This document shows, piece after piece, positions 1-6,221 of a stretch of 7,630 nucleotides of DNA. The position numbers and the translations under genes were made by a program. The notes beneath the pieces were generated by a model that did no database searches, was not told the DNA's origin, and worked only from the letters and a program-made list of their open reading frames with translations. How positions within the stretch are numbered: position 1 is the stretch's first letter; every line of letters begins with the position of its first letter. Location: contig CACZQX010000219.1 in the NCBI GenBank assembly GCA_902783445.1, forward strand, positions 1-7,630. The letters run 5' to 3'. This stretch comes from an uncultured Lachnospiraceae bacterium. GTDB lineage: Bacteria; Bacillota; Clostridia; Lachnospirales; Lachnospiraceae.

Positions 1-19
1 TACAGCTCTTAACTTCCAT
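1..19 (-). CDS. 5' end of a downstream gene, possibly YvyF-like flagellar-region protein (partial)
   Basis: Only six codons are inside the window, reading MEVKSC, and the gene runs off the left edge. The start is well supported: an AAGGAGGA ribosome binding site at 28-35 lies 8 nt before the ATG, and the gene follows comF by 32 nt on the same strand. In Bacillus subtilis the gene after comFC is yvyF, followed by flgM. Firmicute YvyF-family proteins (TIGR03826) begin with a short stretch leading into a CxxC zinc-ribbon-like motif, and a cysteine at residue 6 fits that pattern. The identity is an inference from position and one cysteine. That a gene starts here is much more certain than what it is. 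Confidence 0.6.
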
Positions 20-27
20 GCGAAATG

Positions 28-35
28 TCCTCCTT
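28..35 (-). promoter_or_regulatory. Ribosome binding site of the gene leaving the left edge
   Basis: The minus strand reads AAGGAGGA, a near-perfect complement of the 16S rRNA 3' end, 8 nt before an ATG. This site is the main evidence that a real gene begins at position 19. Confidence 0.75.
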
Positions 36-51
36 AATAGTCATAAAATCT

Positions 52-786
52 CTACTCGCTTACTATACTCATAGTGATGAAATAAACATTTTCAACCCCT
101 GATTTTTTAAGCACTTTAGCGCATTCGTTGATGGTTGTCCCCGTAGTGAAAATATCATCAACTAAAATAGCGTATTTATATTTTACTATGTTATCCAAAA
201 ATTTGAAAGAGTTTTCTATATTTTTCTTGCGTTTACTTTTGTCCAATTCTTTTTGAGGAATTGTATCTACGCAACGCAACAAATTTGCGCTGTCCACGGC
301 AATTTTAAAGTATTTGGCAAGCTCGTTTGCCAAAAGTTCCGATTGGTTAAATCCTCTTTTTTTATACCTCTTTTTGTGCAAAGGTACGGGGATTATAGCA
401 TCAGCCTTCCAAGATAAAACCTCTTTGTATTTTTTTCGTACAAATTCTCTTGCCAAAAATTTTGCATTTTCTCTGATATTTGAATATTTTAAATCATAAA
501 GGAGTTTTTTTGCCGATTCGTCGTGTATCATTAAAGAAACTCCCTTATCAAAGTAAATCTTCCCGCTATACCCTTGGCATGACGGGCAGTATTCTTCTTC
601 TTCGCTTTTAAGAGGCCTGCCGCATTTCATGCACAAAGGCTCTTTTGTAAAGGAAATTTTTTTGTAGCAGTCTTTACATATCATTTTTTCCGCTTCGTCC
701 AAAACTTTCAAACAAAGAGGACATTTTCTCGGAAATAATATCTCTGCCGCGCGCTCTCCAAGCACTTTGAGATTCTTTATTTCCAT
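52..786 (-). CDS. comFC: ComF family protein (ComFC-type, zinc-finger plus phosphoribosyltransferase fold)
   Basis: This 244-residue protein has the usual ComF/ComFC/GntX layout and length. An N-terminal zinc-binding region contains four CxxC pairs (C22/C25, C37/C40, C52/C55, C67/C70). A type I phosphoribosyltransferase domain follows, with the family motif IIPVPLHKKRYKKRGFNQ at 131-148 and the PRPP-binding loop VDDIFTTGTT at 209-218. ComFC is needed for uptake of transforming DNA in Bacillus and is thought to act in the cytoplasm with the ComFA helicase on incoming single strands. Its reaction is not established, and many non-competent bacteria carry it. It starts 6 nt after the recD2 stop. 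The nearest SD-like match, GAAGG at 800-804, is 13 nt upstream, so translational coupling to recD2 is likely. No comFA lies beside it; a RecD2 helicase gene is there instead. No damage is seen. Confidence 0.93.
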   Translation of the reverse strand: MEIKNLKVLGERAAEILFPRKCPLCLKVLDEAEKMICKDCYKKISFTKEPLCMKCGRPLKSEEEEYCPSCQGYSGKIYFDKGVSLMIHDESAKKLLYDLKYSNIRENAKFLAREFVRKKYKEVLSWKADAIIPVPLHKKRYKKRGFNQSELLANELAKYFKIAVDSANLLRCVDTIPQKELDKSKRKKNIENSFKFLDNIVKYKYAILVDDIFTTGTTINECAKVLKKSGVENVYFITMSIVSE

Positions 787-792
787 ATGCTT

Positions 793-3021
793 TTATAAAC
801 CTTCTTTTCCTATACTTTCTATTTCTATAATTCTGTCTTTAAGACCGGAATATCTTTTTGTTTCATTTACATTTGCCACCATCAAATTAAAGATGTCATC
901 GCTTCCCACAACGCATACGCAAGATTTTGCCCTTGTTATGGCCGTATACAAAATGTTTCTGTTCATAAGCATCTTCGGTCCCATAAGCATAGGCAAAATT
1001 ACCGCCGGATATTCGCTTCCCTGGGATTTGTGCACAGTTATGGCGTATGCAAGCTCCAGCTCTTCAAGAAGCGCAAAAGGATACTTAACGAATTTGTTTT
1101 CGTCAAACTCCACTTCCAATTCTCTAAGATATTCGTCTATCTTTCTTATTATTCCCGTTTCACCGTTGAAAACTCCTATGCCCGAGTCATATGGAATACC
1201 GTATTTTCCGCGACATTCCCACTCCAATTGATAGTTGTTTTTAATATGCATTACCTTGTCGCCTTCTCTGAATACGGTTCCTTCTCTTTCAATTTCTTTT
1301 TTCCCGAATTCCTTTGGATTAAGGTAATTTTGCATAACTTCGTTTATGCTTTCCACACCCAATGCTCCTCTTTTCATAGGTGTGAGAATTTGTATGTCAA
1401 ACATATCCGCATTTACGTATGAAGGCAACTTTTCTTTAATCAAAGTCAGCATTGCATTAAGAACGGCATTTGCTTCTTCTCTTTTTATATATATGAAATC
1501 TTTGCTGTCCGGACGAAGCTTTACTCTTTCGCCGCGGTTTATTTTATGGGCGTTTACAACGATTTCGCTTTCTCCCGCCTGTCGGAAAATTTTTGTAAGC
1601 TTTACCACATTAAAAGCTTTGGAATCGATAATATCCTTAAGGACGCAGCCCGCTCCGACGCTTGGCAGCTGATCCACGTCTCCCACCAAAATCAACCTCG
1701 TTCCCGGAATAACCGCCTGCAAAAGCGCTTTCATAAGGAATATATCAACCATGGACATTTCATCTATTATTATTACATCTTCTTCCAAAGGATTATCCAC
1801 ATTTCTCTCAAAATATGCCGATTCTTTGGAACTGTCAAACTCTCCGTTTACTTCCAAAAGTCTGTGAATTGTTTTTGCTTCTTTGCCCGTTGCTTCGCTC
1901 ATTCTTTTTGCGGCTCTTCCCGTAGGTGCCGCCAAGGCGATTTTCATTCCCTGCAACTCAAAGTATTTGATAATGGTATTAATGGTTGTTGTTTTACCGG
2001 TACCCGGACCGCCGGTAATTATCAAAAGTCCGCTTTTAACAGCCTCGCAGACCGCATGCCTTTGAAGCTCATCCAGTTCGATTTGGATTTTTCTTTCCAC
2101 AAGCTTTACGCTTTTTATTATTTCCTCGTCATTTTGTTTTTCTTTTAAATTAAGTTCCGACAAAAGTCTTGCGATTTTTAGCTCGGTATAATAATAGTTG
2201 GCGTAATAGACCTGCTCCCCTTCGGCCTTTATTATAATCTGCTTTTCGAAAGCAAGACTTGTAATGGCCTCTTCAATCATGGATTCGTCACAAGACAACA
2301 AATCTTTTGCGTTTTTTATCAATTCGTCCTTCGGAACATAAACATTTCCCGCACCGCTCATTCTAAGCAAGACATACAAAAGGGCGCACTTTATTCTGTG
2401 TTCCGAAAAAGGGCTGATGCCCGCTTTTGCGGCTATTTCGTCGGCCATTTTAAAACCGACTCCCGTTATATCCGTTGCCAATTGATATGGATTTGTTTTA
2501 AGAACCGTATAAACTCTTTGTTTATAGGTATTGTATATTTTGATGGAAAGAGATGCCGATACTCCAAGATCTTGCAAATAGAGCATGGCTTGTCTCATGT
2601 CTTTTTCTTCTTCTATTTGGGATGCGATTTCGTTTGCTTTTCTGTCGCTGATACCCTTTATTTCCGCAAGCCTGTGGGGCTCCTCATCTATTATTCTGAA
2701 AGTATCTTTTCCGAATTTTTTTACTATACGTTCAGCCAGCTTTTCGCCGATTCCTTTTATGGCACCGCTGCCGAGATATCTTTTTATGGCTTCTTCGTTT
2801 TCCGGCACCGTTACAGAAAAGGAGCTAACCTTAAACTGTTCGCCGTGGGTTTTGTGAACCGTAAATTCTCCTTTAAGTTCCAGATATGAACCTTCATTTA
2901 CTCTGTCAAAAATTCCCACACAAATAACATCGTCCTTGTCTGTTTCCAGGTCAAGGACGGTGTATCCGTTTTCATTATTTCTGAATATAATTCTTTCTAC
3001 GTAGCCTTTTATTGTTTCCAC
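793..3021 (-). CDS. recD2: RecD2-type ATP-dependent DNA helicase (SF1B, RecD-like)
   Basis: This is a full-length 742-residue RecD2 (YrrC-type) helicase, the stand-alone form found in bacteria without RecBC, which unwinds DNA 5' to 3' and acts in repair and replication-fork maintenance. The long N-terminal extension typical of RecD2 is present: an OB-like start (1-70) and tandem helix-hairpin-helix segments (about 84-135). Helicase motifs follow in order: Walker A GGPGTGKTTT 337-346, motif Ia APTGRAAKRM 365-374, Walker B VIIIDEMSMVD 416-426, motif III GDVDQLPSVGAG 447-458, FRQA 479-482, a probable SH3-like insert near 618-650, ITVHKSQG 661-668, and LYTAITRAK 691-699. The start is GTG at 3019-3021. 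It is preferred because METIKGYVERIIFRN matches how the family begins and no ATG lies nearby. It follows flgJ by 7 nt with only a weak SD (TGGA in the flgJ tail), so coupled translation is likely. It sits between flagellar and comF genes and occupies the place held by comFA in Bacillus. Confidence 0.95.
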   Translation of the reverse strand: METIKGYVERIIFRNNENGYTVLDLETDKDDVICVGIFDRVNEGSYLELKGEFTVHKTHGEQFKVSSFSVTVPENEEAIKRYLGSGAIKGIGEKLAERIVKKFGKDTFRIIDEEPHRLAEIKGISDRKANEIASQIEEEKDMRQAMLYLQDLGVSASLSIKIYNTYKQRVYTVLKTNPYQLATDITGVGFKMADEIAAKAGISPFSEHRIKCALLYVLLRMSGAGNVYVPKDELIKNAKDLLSCDESMIEEAITSLAFEKQIIIKAEGEQVYYANYYYTELKIARLLSELNLKEKQNDEEIIKSVKLVERKIQIELDELQRHAVCEAVKSGLLIITGGPGTGKTTTINTIIKYFELQGMKIALAAPTGRAAKRMSEATGKEAKTIHRLLEVNGEFDSSKESAYFERNVDNPLEEDVIIIDEMSMVDIFLMKALLQAVIPGTRLILVGDVDQLPSVGAGCVLKDIIDSKAFNVVKLTKIFRQAGESEIVVNAHKINRGERVKLRPDSKDFIYIKREEANAVLNAMLTLIKEKLPSYVNADMFDIQILTPMKRGALGVESINEVMQNYLNPKEFGKKEIEREGTVFREGDKVMHIKNNYQLEWECRGKYGIPYDSGIGVFNGETGIIRKIDEYLRELEVEFDENKFVKYPFALLEELELAYAITVHKSQGSEYPAVILPMLMGPKMLMNRNILYTAITRAKSCVCVVGSDDIFNLMVANVNETKRYSGLKDRIIEIESIGKEGL

Positions 3022-3028
3022 GTACTGT

Positions 3029-3400
3029 TTAATCCAATCCGTAATTTCTTTTCATTTGCTCGTAAAGCATTTGGGCAAGTCCAAAACCTTTGCCGTCGTT
3101 GGAATTTGCCGCTTTGTCGGCATACTCTTTTATAAGATTGTCTCCGAACATGTCTCTGTATGCCTTTGCCGTAGAGTCTTCGCTTTCGGTCTTCATAATG
3201 GTTTTATCCATGCTTTTGAAGACCTGCTCCAAAAAGTAAGATTCGAAGCTTTTGCAAACCTCCATAAGCTCCGCGTCCGTAGCTTTTGAATAGTCTGTTG
3301 TTTTTAAATTGTTTTCCAGAGCCGAAGAATTTTTTGCTTTCTCGTAAAGCTCCTGAACATTTGATAAAGAAGATGAATAAGCATCTATTGAATTTGCCAT
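3029..3400 (-). CDS. flgJ: Flagellar rod-assembly protein, FlgJ N-terminal (rod-binding) domain only
   Basis: This 123-residue protein matches the rod-binding domain found at the N-terminus of proteobacterial FlgJ. The core runs from about residue 46, with VCKSFESYFLEQVFKSM at 48-64, YRDMFGDNL at 81-89, and GKGFGLAQMLYEQM at 103-116. The glycine-rich turn followed by LAQMLYEQM is characteristic. The C-terminal muramidase domain of the Salmonella protein is absent, as is usual in Firmicutes, so another enzyme must open the peptidoglycan for the rod. It probably scaffolds or caps the growing rod made of the FlgF and FlgG products encoded just upstream. The start is firm: AAGGAGGA at 3407-3414 is 6 nt before the ATG and overlaps the flgG stop codon, which packs the two genes together. 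The first ~40 residues are polar, Ser/Asn-rich and not recognised. Confidence 0.9.
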   Translation of the reverse strand: MANSIDAYSSSLSNVQELYEKAKNSSALENNLKTTDYSKATDAELMEVCKSFESYFLEQVFKSMDKTIMKTESEDSTAKAYRDMFGDNLIKEYADKAANSNDGKGFGLAQMLYEQMKRNYGLD

Positions 3401-3412
3401 TTAAACTCCTCC

Positions 3413-4231
3413 TTATCTTCTTAAGTTGTTGGCCTGCTGCATCATATCATCCGCTGCCTGAATTGCTTTGGAATTCATTTCGTATGCACGCTGAGCAACG
3501 ATTAAGTTAACCATTTCGTCAACAACCTGTACGTTTGATGCTTCCAAGTATCCCTGACGAATAGTACTTTTATTTAAATTGTCGAACTCGTCTTCACTCA
3601 TTGCCTCGCCGCTTGCATCGGTAATTTTGTATCTGCTGGATGAAGCACGCTCCAAACCGCCTGCATTTGTGAATTGATAAAGCCCGATTTTCATGCCGAT
3701 TTTTTGCGAGTTGTTTTGATCGTCCGGATAACAAACTTCACCGCTGGCATCTATTGTAATCTTTGATGTTTGATATTCTTCACCCAGTTCAATAGGTGCG
3801 CCTGTGGAATCAAGTACCGGAAGACCTTCCGCATTACAAAGCATTACGCCTCCCCCCGGACCCAAAGCCCAAACAAAAGAACCGTCTCTTGTATAATAAG
3901 TATCTCCGTCCAAGCCCTGAACCGCAAAGAAGCCCTGACCGTCAATGGCGAAATCAGTGTCGATATTTGTAGCGTTCATATTACCCTGTTTAAAAACAGA
4001 AGATATGGACGAAATTCTTGTACCCAAACCAACCTGCGCGCCAACGGGCTTTGTTTCGCCGTTAGCTGTAGTTGTTTTGCTTTGCAATGTTTGATAAAGC
4101 AAAGACTTAAACTGCGCAGTTTGAGTTTTATATCCTGTTGTATTTACATTTGCGAGATTGTTTGCGATAACATCAACGTTTGTCTGCTGTGATGTCATTC
4201 CCGATGCTGCTGACCAAAGAGCTCTTACCAT
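3413..4231 (-). CDS. flgG: Flagellar basal-body rod protein FlgG (FlhP-like)
   Basis: This 272-residue protein has the typical architecture of rod and hook axial proteins. The N-terminal helix carries the rod signature ANNLANVNTTGYK (23-35). The FlgG-type segment with YQTLQ and VGAQVGLGTRISS follows (46-75), then the beta-rich middle domain (TDFAIDGQGFFAV 92-104). The C-terminal helix contains GYLEASNVQVVDEMVNLI (227-244) and QRAYEMNSKAIQAADDMMQQ (247-266). The length matches FlgG and B. subtilis FlhP. The product is exported through the flagellar type III apparatus, as expected from the lack of a cleavable signal peptide, and forms the distal rod. Translation starts at the ATG at 4229-4231, with AGGGGGA (4239-4245) 7 nt upstream and overlapping the flgF stop. 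Two cysteines (C132, C167) are unusual for an axial protein; flgF next door has none. A glycine-rich turn, GPGGG, lies at 124-128. Confidence 0.94.
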   Translation of the reverse strand: MVRALWSAASGMTSQQTNVDVIANNLANVNTTGYKTQTAQFKSLLYQTLQSKTTTANGETKPVGAQVGLGTRISSISSVFKQGNMNATNIDTDFAIDGQGFFAVQGLDGDTYYTRDGSFVWALGPGGGVMLCNAEGLPVLDSTGAPIELGEEYQTSKITIDASGEVCYPDDQNNSQKIGMKIGLYQFTNAGGLERASSSRYKITDASGEAMSEDEFDNLNKSTIRQGYLEASNVQVVDEMVNLIVAQRAYEMNSKAIQAADDMMQQANNLRR

Positions 4232-4243
4232 TTGCTATTCCCC

Positions 4244-5020
4244 CTATACTCTGCCGACATTGTTAACTGCTTTGTCCAATGTGTCATCAATTGCCTGAAT
4301 GATTTTCTGATTTGACTCATAAGCCCTGGTTATTGTAATCAGATCAACCATTGTTTCAACGACATTAACGTTTGATGTCTCAAGATAACCTTGGTTAACA
4401 GTGCCGTTGAAGTCTTTTTGTGTAGCTCCGTCTACAGCCTGTAATAGATTTTCTCCGTATTTTTTAAGATAATTGTAGTCTTCGAAATCTACAAGTTTTA
4501 ACTGTCCCACTTGTTCGCCGTCGGCAAAAATGCGACCCGTTTGGTCGATAGATACCGCTTGCGCGTCGGTTGGAACAACTATATTGCTTCCGGATTCGTC
4601 AAGAACAAAATCTCCGTCTTTTGTTCTTAAAACGCCTTCCCCGTCTGTTGTAAATTCACCGTCCCTGGTGTAAAGCTCGTATGTTTTTCCCGCTTTGCTT
4701 GTGAAAGATATGGCAAAAAAGCCTTTGCCGTCAAGGGCTAAGTCATATGTGTTTCCTGTGTTTTTAAAGGAACCCTGACTGTAATCGGTGTAGTTTTCAC
4801 CGATTTTAACACCCAATGCCATCTTTCCCACACGGCGGTTAATATAGTACTCCGATCCGTCTTTAATCTTGTAAGTCATAACATCGTCGAAAGATTTAGC
4901 GGTTGTGTTTTCCGCTTTGAATCCCGTTGTGTCCGCATTCGCAAGATTGTTAGTTAATGTATCGAGCCTATATTGCTGATTTAACATCCCTGTATATGCT
5001 GTATACAGTCCTCTAACCAT
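4244..5020 (-). CDS. flgF: Flagellar basal-body rod protein FlgF (FlhO-like)
   Basis: This 258-residue protein is a paralogue of the next gene, flgG. It has the N-terminal rod motif NNLANADTTGFK (24-35), the middle-domain motif LALDGKGFFAISF (94-106), a TRDGEF turn (118-123), and the C-terminal helix with GYLETSNVNVVETMVDLI (221-238) and TRAYESNQKIIQAIDDTL (241-258 region). The divergent N-terminal helix and the shorter segment after it favour FlgF/FlhO (inner rod) over a second FlgG, although automated pipelines may call both FlgG. In Bacillus, flhO and flhP follow mbl in the same order. The start at 5018-5020 is supported by GGAGGT at 5026-5031, 5 nt upstream. It follows mreB by 28 nt with no sign of a terminator. 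It contains no cysteine, as is common for exported flagellar subunits. Confidence 0.9.
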   Translation of the reverse strand: MVRGLYTAYTGMLNQQYRLDTLTNNLANADTTGFKAENTTAKSFDDVMTYKIKDGSEYYINRRVGKMALGVKIGENYTDYSQGSFKNTGNTYDLALDGKGFFAISFTSKAGKTYELYTRDGEFTTDGEGVLRTKDGDFVLDESGSNIVVPTDAQAVSIDQTGRIFADGEQVGQLKLVDFEDYNYLKKYGENLLQAVDGATQKDFNGTVNQGYLETSNVNVVETMVDLITITRAYESNQKIIQAIDDTLDKAVNNVGRV

Positions 5021-5048
5021 GCTTTACCTCCATCACCCCATGCAAGCT

Positions 5049-6041
5049 TTATTCGCTACGGTCACCGCTTAAGAATTCGATAAATTTTCCTGTACCGATT
5101 GCAACTGCAGTCATAGGGTCTTCTGCTGTCATTGTGTTTATGCCTATTTTATCCTCGATTAAATCTTCGAGTCCCTGAAGAAGGCTGCCGCCTCCCGTAA
5201 GTACAATGCCTCTGTCTGCAATATCGGCAGCAAGTTCCGGTGGAGTTTTCTCAAGAACGCTGTGAATAGCTTCCACAACCTGTGCTGTTTCTGTACGAAG
5301 TGCTTCTTCCGTTTCATCACTTGTAACGGTAATTGTTCTTGGAAGGCCCGAAACCAAGTTACGGCCTCTTACCTGAAGCTCCTGAACTTCCTGGCGCTTA
5401 AATGCGCATCCGATTTTGATCTTTATTTCTTCCGCTGTTCTTTCACCGATAAGGAGATTGTGTTTTTTACGCATATATCTAACGATTGCATCATCAAAAT
5501 CATCTCCGGCGGTTTTGATTGATGTACTTACAACAATTCCGCCAAGGGAAATAACCGCGATATCTGTTGTACCACCGCCTATATCCACAATCATGTTACC
5601 GCATGGTCTTGTAATATCAATACCCGCACCGATTGCTGCTGCTATAGGCTCTTCAATAATTGCAACTTCTCTTGCTCCTGCCTGATATGTTGCATCTTCT
5701 ACGGCCTTTTTCTCAACTTCCGTAACACCACTAGGTACGCAAACGCTGATTCTAGGCTTCTTGAACATTCTTTTTCCAAGTGCCTTCTGAATGAAATGCT
5801 TAAGCATTTTTTCAGTAACCGTATAGTCAGAAATAACACCTTGTCTAAGTGGTCTTACCGCCACAATATTACCCGGTGTCCTTCCTATCATTAATCTGGC
5901 TTCCTCGCCGATTGCTTTTATTCTGTTATTGTCTCTGTCAAAAGCCACAACCGAAGGCTCTTTCAAAACAACTCCCTTTCCTTTTATATATACAAGGATG
6001 CTCGCTGTTCCCAAATCAATTCCGATATCTGTTGCTACCAT
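5049..6041 (-). CDS. mreB: Rod shape-determining protein, MreB/Mbl family actin
   Basis: This 330-residue bacterial actin forms membrane-bound filaments that guide the elongasome for side-wall peptidoglycan synthesis. The nucleotide-binding motifs are intact: phosphate-1 DIGIDLGTAS (5-14), the IEEPIAAAIGAG segment (129-140) with the catalytic-type Glu, phosphate-2 VDIGGGTTDIAVISLGG (152-168), GERTAEEIK (199-207), and adenosine motif VLTGGGSLLQGL (280-291). Sequence details such as VPSGVTEVE and ATYQAGAR read more like MreB than B. subtilis Mbl. The position before flgF/flgG is that of mbl, so it may be the mbl orthologue by context. The N-terminus lacks an obvious long amphipathic helix, as in other Firmicutes. 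AAGGAG at 6048-6053, 6 nt before the ATG, fixes the start. It is the first gene after the 180-bp gap and probably heads the flagellar-recD2-comF operon, with a candidate sigma-28 promoter just upstream. Confidence 0.95.
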   Translation of the reverse strand: MVATDIGIDLGTASILVYIKGKGVVLKEPSVVAFDRDNNRIKAIGEEARLMIGRTPGNIVAVRPLRQGVISDYTVTEKMLKHFIQKALGKRMFKKPRISVCVPSGVTEVEKKAVEDATYQAGAREVAIIEEPIAAAIGAGIDITRPCGNMIVDIGGGTTDIAVISLGGIVVSTSIKTAGDDFDDAIVRYMRKKHNLLIGERTAEEIKIKIGCAFKRQEVQELQVRGRNLVSGLPRTITVTSDETEEALRTETAQVVEAIHSVLEKTPPELAADIADRGIVLTGGGSLLQGLEDLIEDKIGINTMTAEDPMTAVAIGTGKFIEFLSGDRSE

Positions 6042-6066
6042 CTGATACTCCTTCCGGTCTTAATAT

Positions 6067-6093
6067 ATATCGACCTAACTTAACCTTTACTTA
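6067..6093 (-). promoter_or_regulatory. Candidate sigma-28 (SigD/FliA-type) promoter of mreB-flgFG operon
   Basis: On the minus strand, TAAG (6090-6093) is separated by 15 nt from GTCGATAT (6067-6074). The consensus for the motility sigma factor is TAAA-N15-GCCGATAT, so each box has a single mismatch and the spacing is exact. Transcription would start near 6060, leaving a leader of about 18 nt that just holds the mreB ribosome binding site at 6048-6053. The position before rod genes makes functional sense. It is a pattern match by eye in AT-rich DNA, where chance matches occur. Confidence 0.5.
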
Positions 6094-6104
6094 ATATCTA
6101 AAAC

Positions 6105-6120
6105 AATTTTTTTAAAAATT
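6105..6120 (-). promoter_or_regulatory. A/T tract, possible UP element for the mreB promoter
   Basis: A 16-nt run of only A and T forms a perfect 7-bp inverted repeat (AATTTTT, two A, AAAAATT on the minus strand). If the sigma-28-like promoter starts transcription near 6060, this tract covers about -45 to -60, where the alpha subunit of RNA polymerase contacts UP elements. The role is inferred from position and composition only; the whole gap is AT-rich. Confidence 0.3.
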
Positions 6121-6150
6121 ATTGCTTGTTGCGTGATTTATCAATTTATT

Positions 6151-6156
6151 ATTATA
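6151..6156 (-). promoter_or_regulatory. Possible sigma-A -10 box (TATAAT) upstream of mreB
   Basis: The minus strand has a perfect TATAAT. The hexamer 17 nt upstream is only a poor match to TTGACA (3 of 6) and there is no TG extension. If used, it would give a leader of about 100 nt for mreB. It is listed because an actin gene is expected to have some housekeeping expression, but the evidence is weak. Confidence 0.22.
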
Positions 6157-6189
6157 CTTCAAATTTTAAATATAATCTACCTTATTTTT

Positions 6190-6201
6190 CCAAATATTTG
6201 G
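6190..6201. repeat. 12-bp palindrome CCAAATATTTGG in the gap after the PucR-type gene
   Basis: This is a perfect 12-bp palindrome 21 bp beyond the regulator's stop codon. A second AT-only inverted pair (6193-6199 with 6214-6220) overlaps it. As a hairpin it would have at most a 4-bp stem if a 4-nt loop is left, and no T-run follows on the minus strand, so it does not look like a Rho-independent terminator. A protein-binding site is possible but unsupported. Confidence 0.35.
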
Positions 6202-6221
6202 GGATATTTTGTTAAATATTA

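Noticed and set aside
767..1231. 154-codon plus-strand open frame, and other plus-strand frames at 1030-1422, 1346-1672, 2398-2889 and 3770-4192
   Set aside because: All are antisense to recD2 or flgG, with low-complexity Ser/Phe-rich translations. They are shadows of the minus-strand genes.
1546..2148. 200-codon open frame on the plus strand
   Set aside because: It lies wholly antisense to recD2, whose helicase motifs are intact in this stretch. The translation is Phe/Tyr/Cys/His-rich and resembles no protein family.
793..3021. RecD subunit of a RecBCD complex
   Set aside because: The long N-terminal extension with helix-hairpin-helix segments and the absence of recB/recC nearby fit stand-alone RecD2.
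5049..5100. Sigma-28 promoter in front of flgF at the end of mreB
   Set aside because: A GCGAATAA string resembles the -10 box at 6 of 8 positions, but no TAAA-like -35 lies at the required distance.
6190..6201. Palindrome CCAAATATTTGG as a Rho-independent terminator
   Set aside because: The usable stem is too short and AT-rich, and no T-run follows on the transcribed strand.
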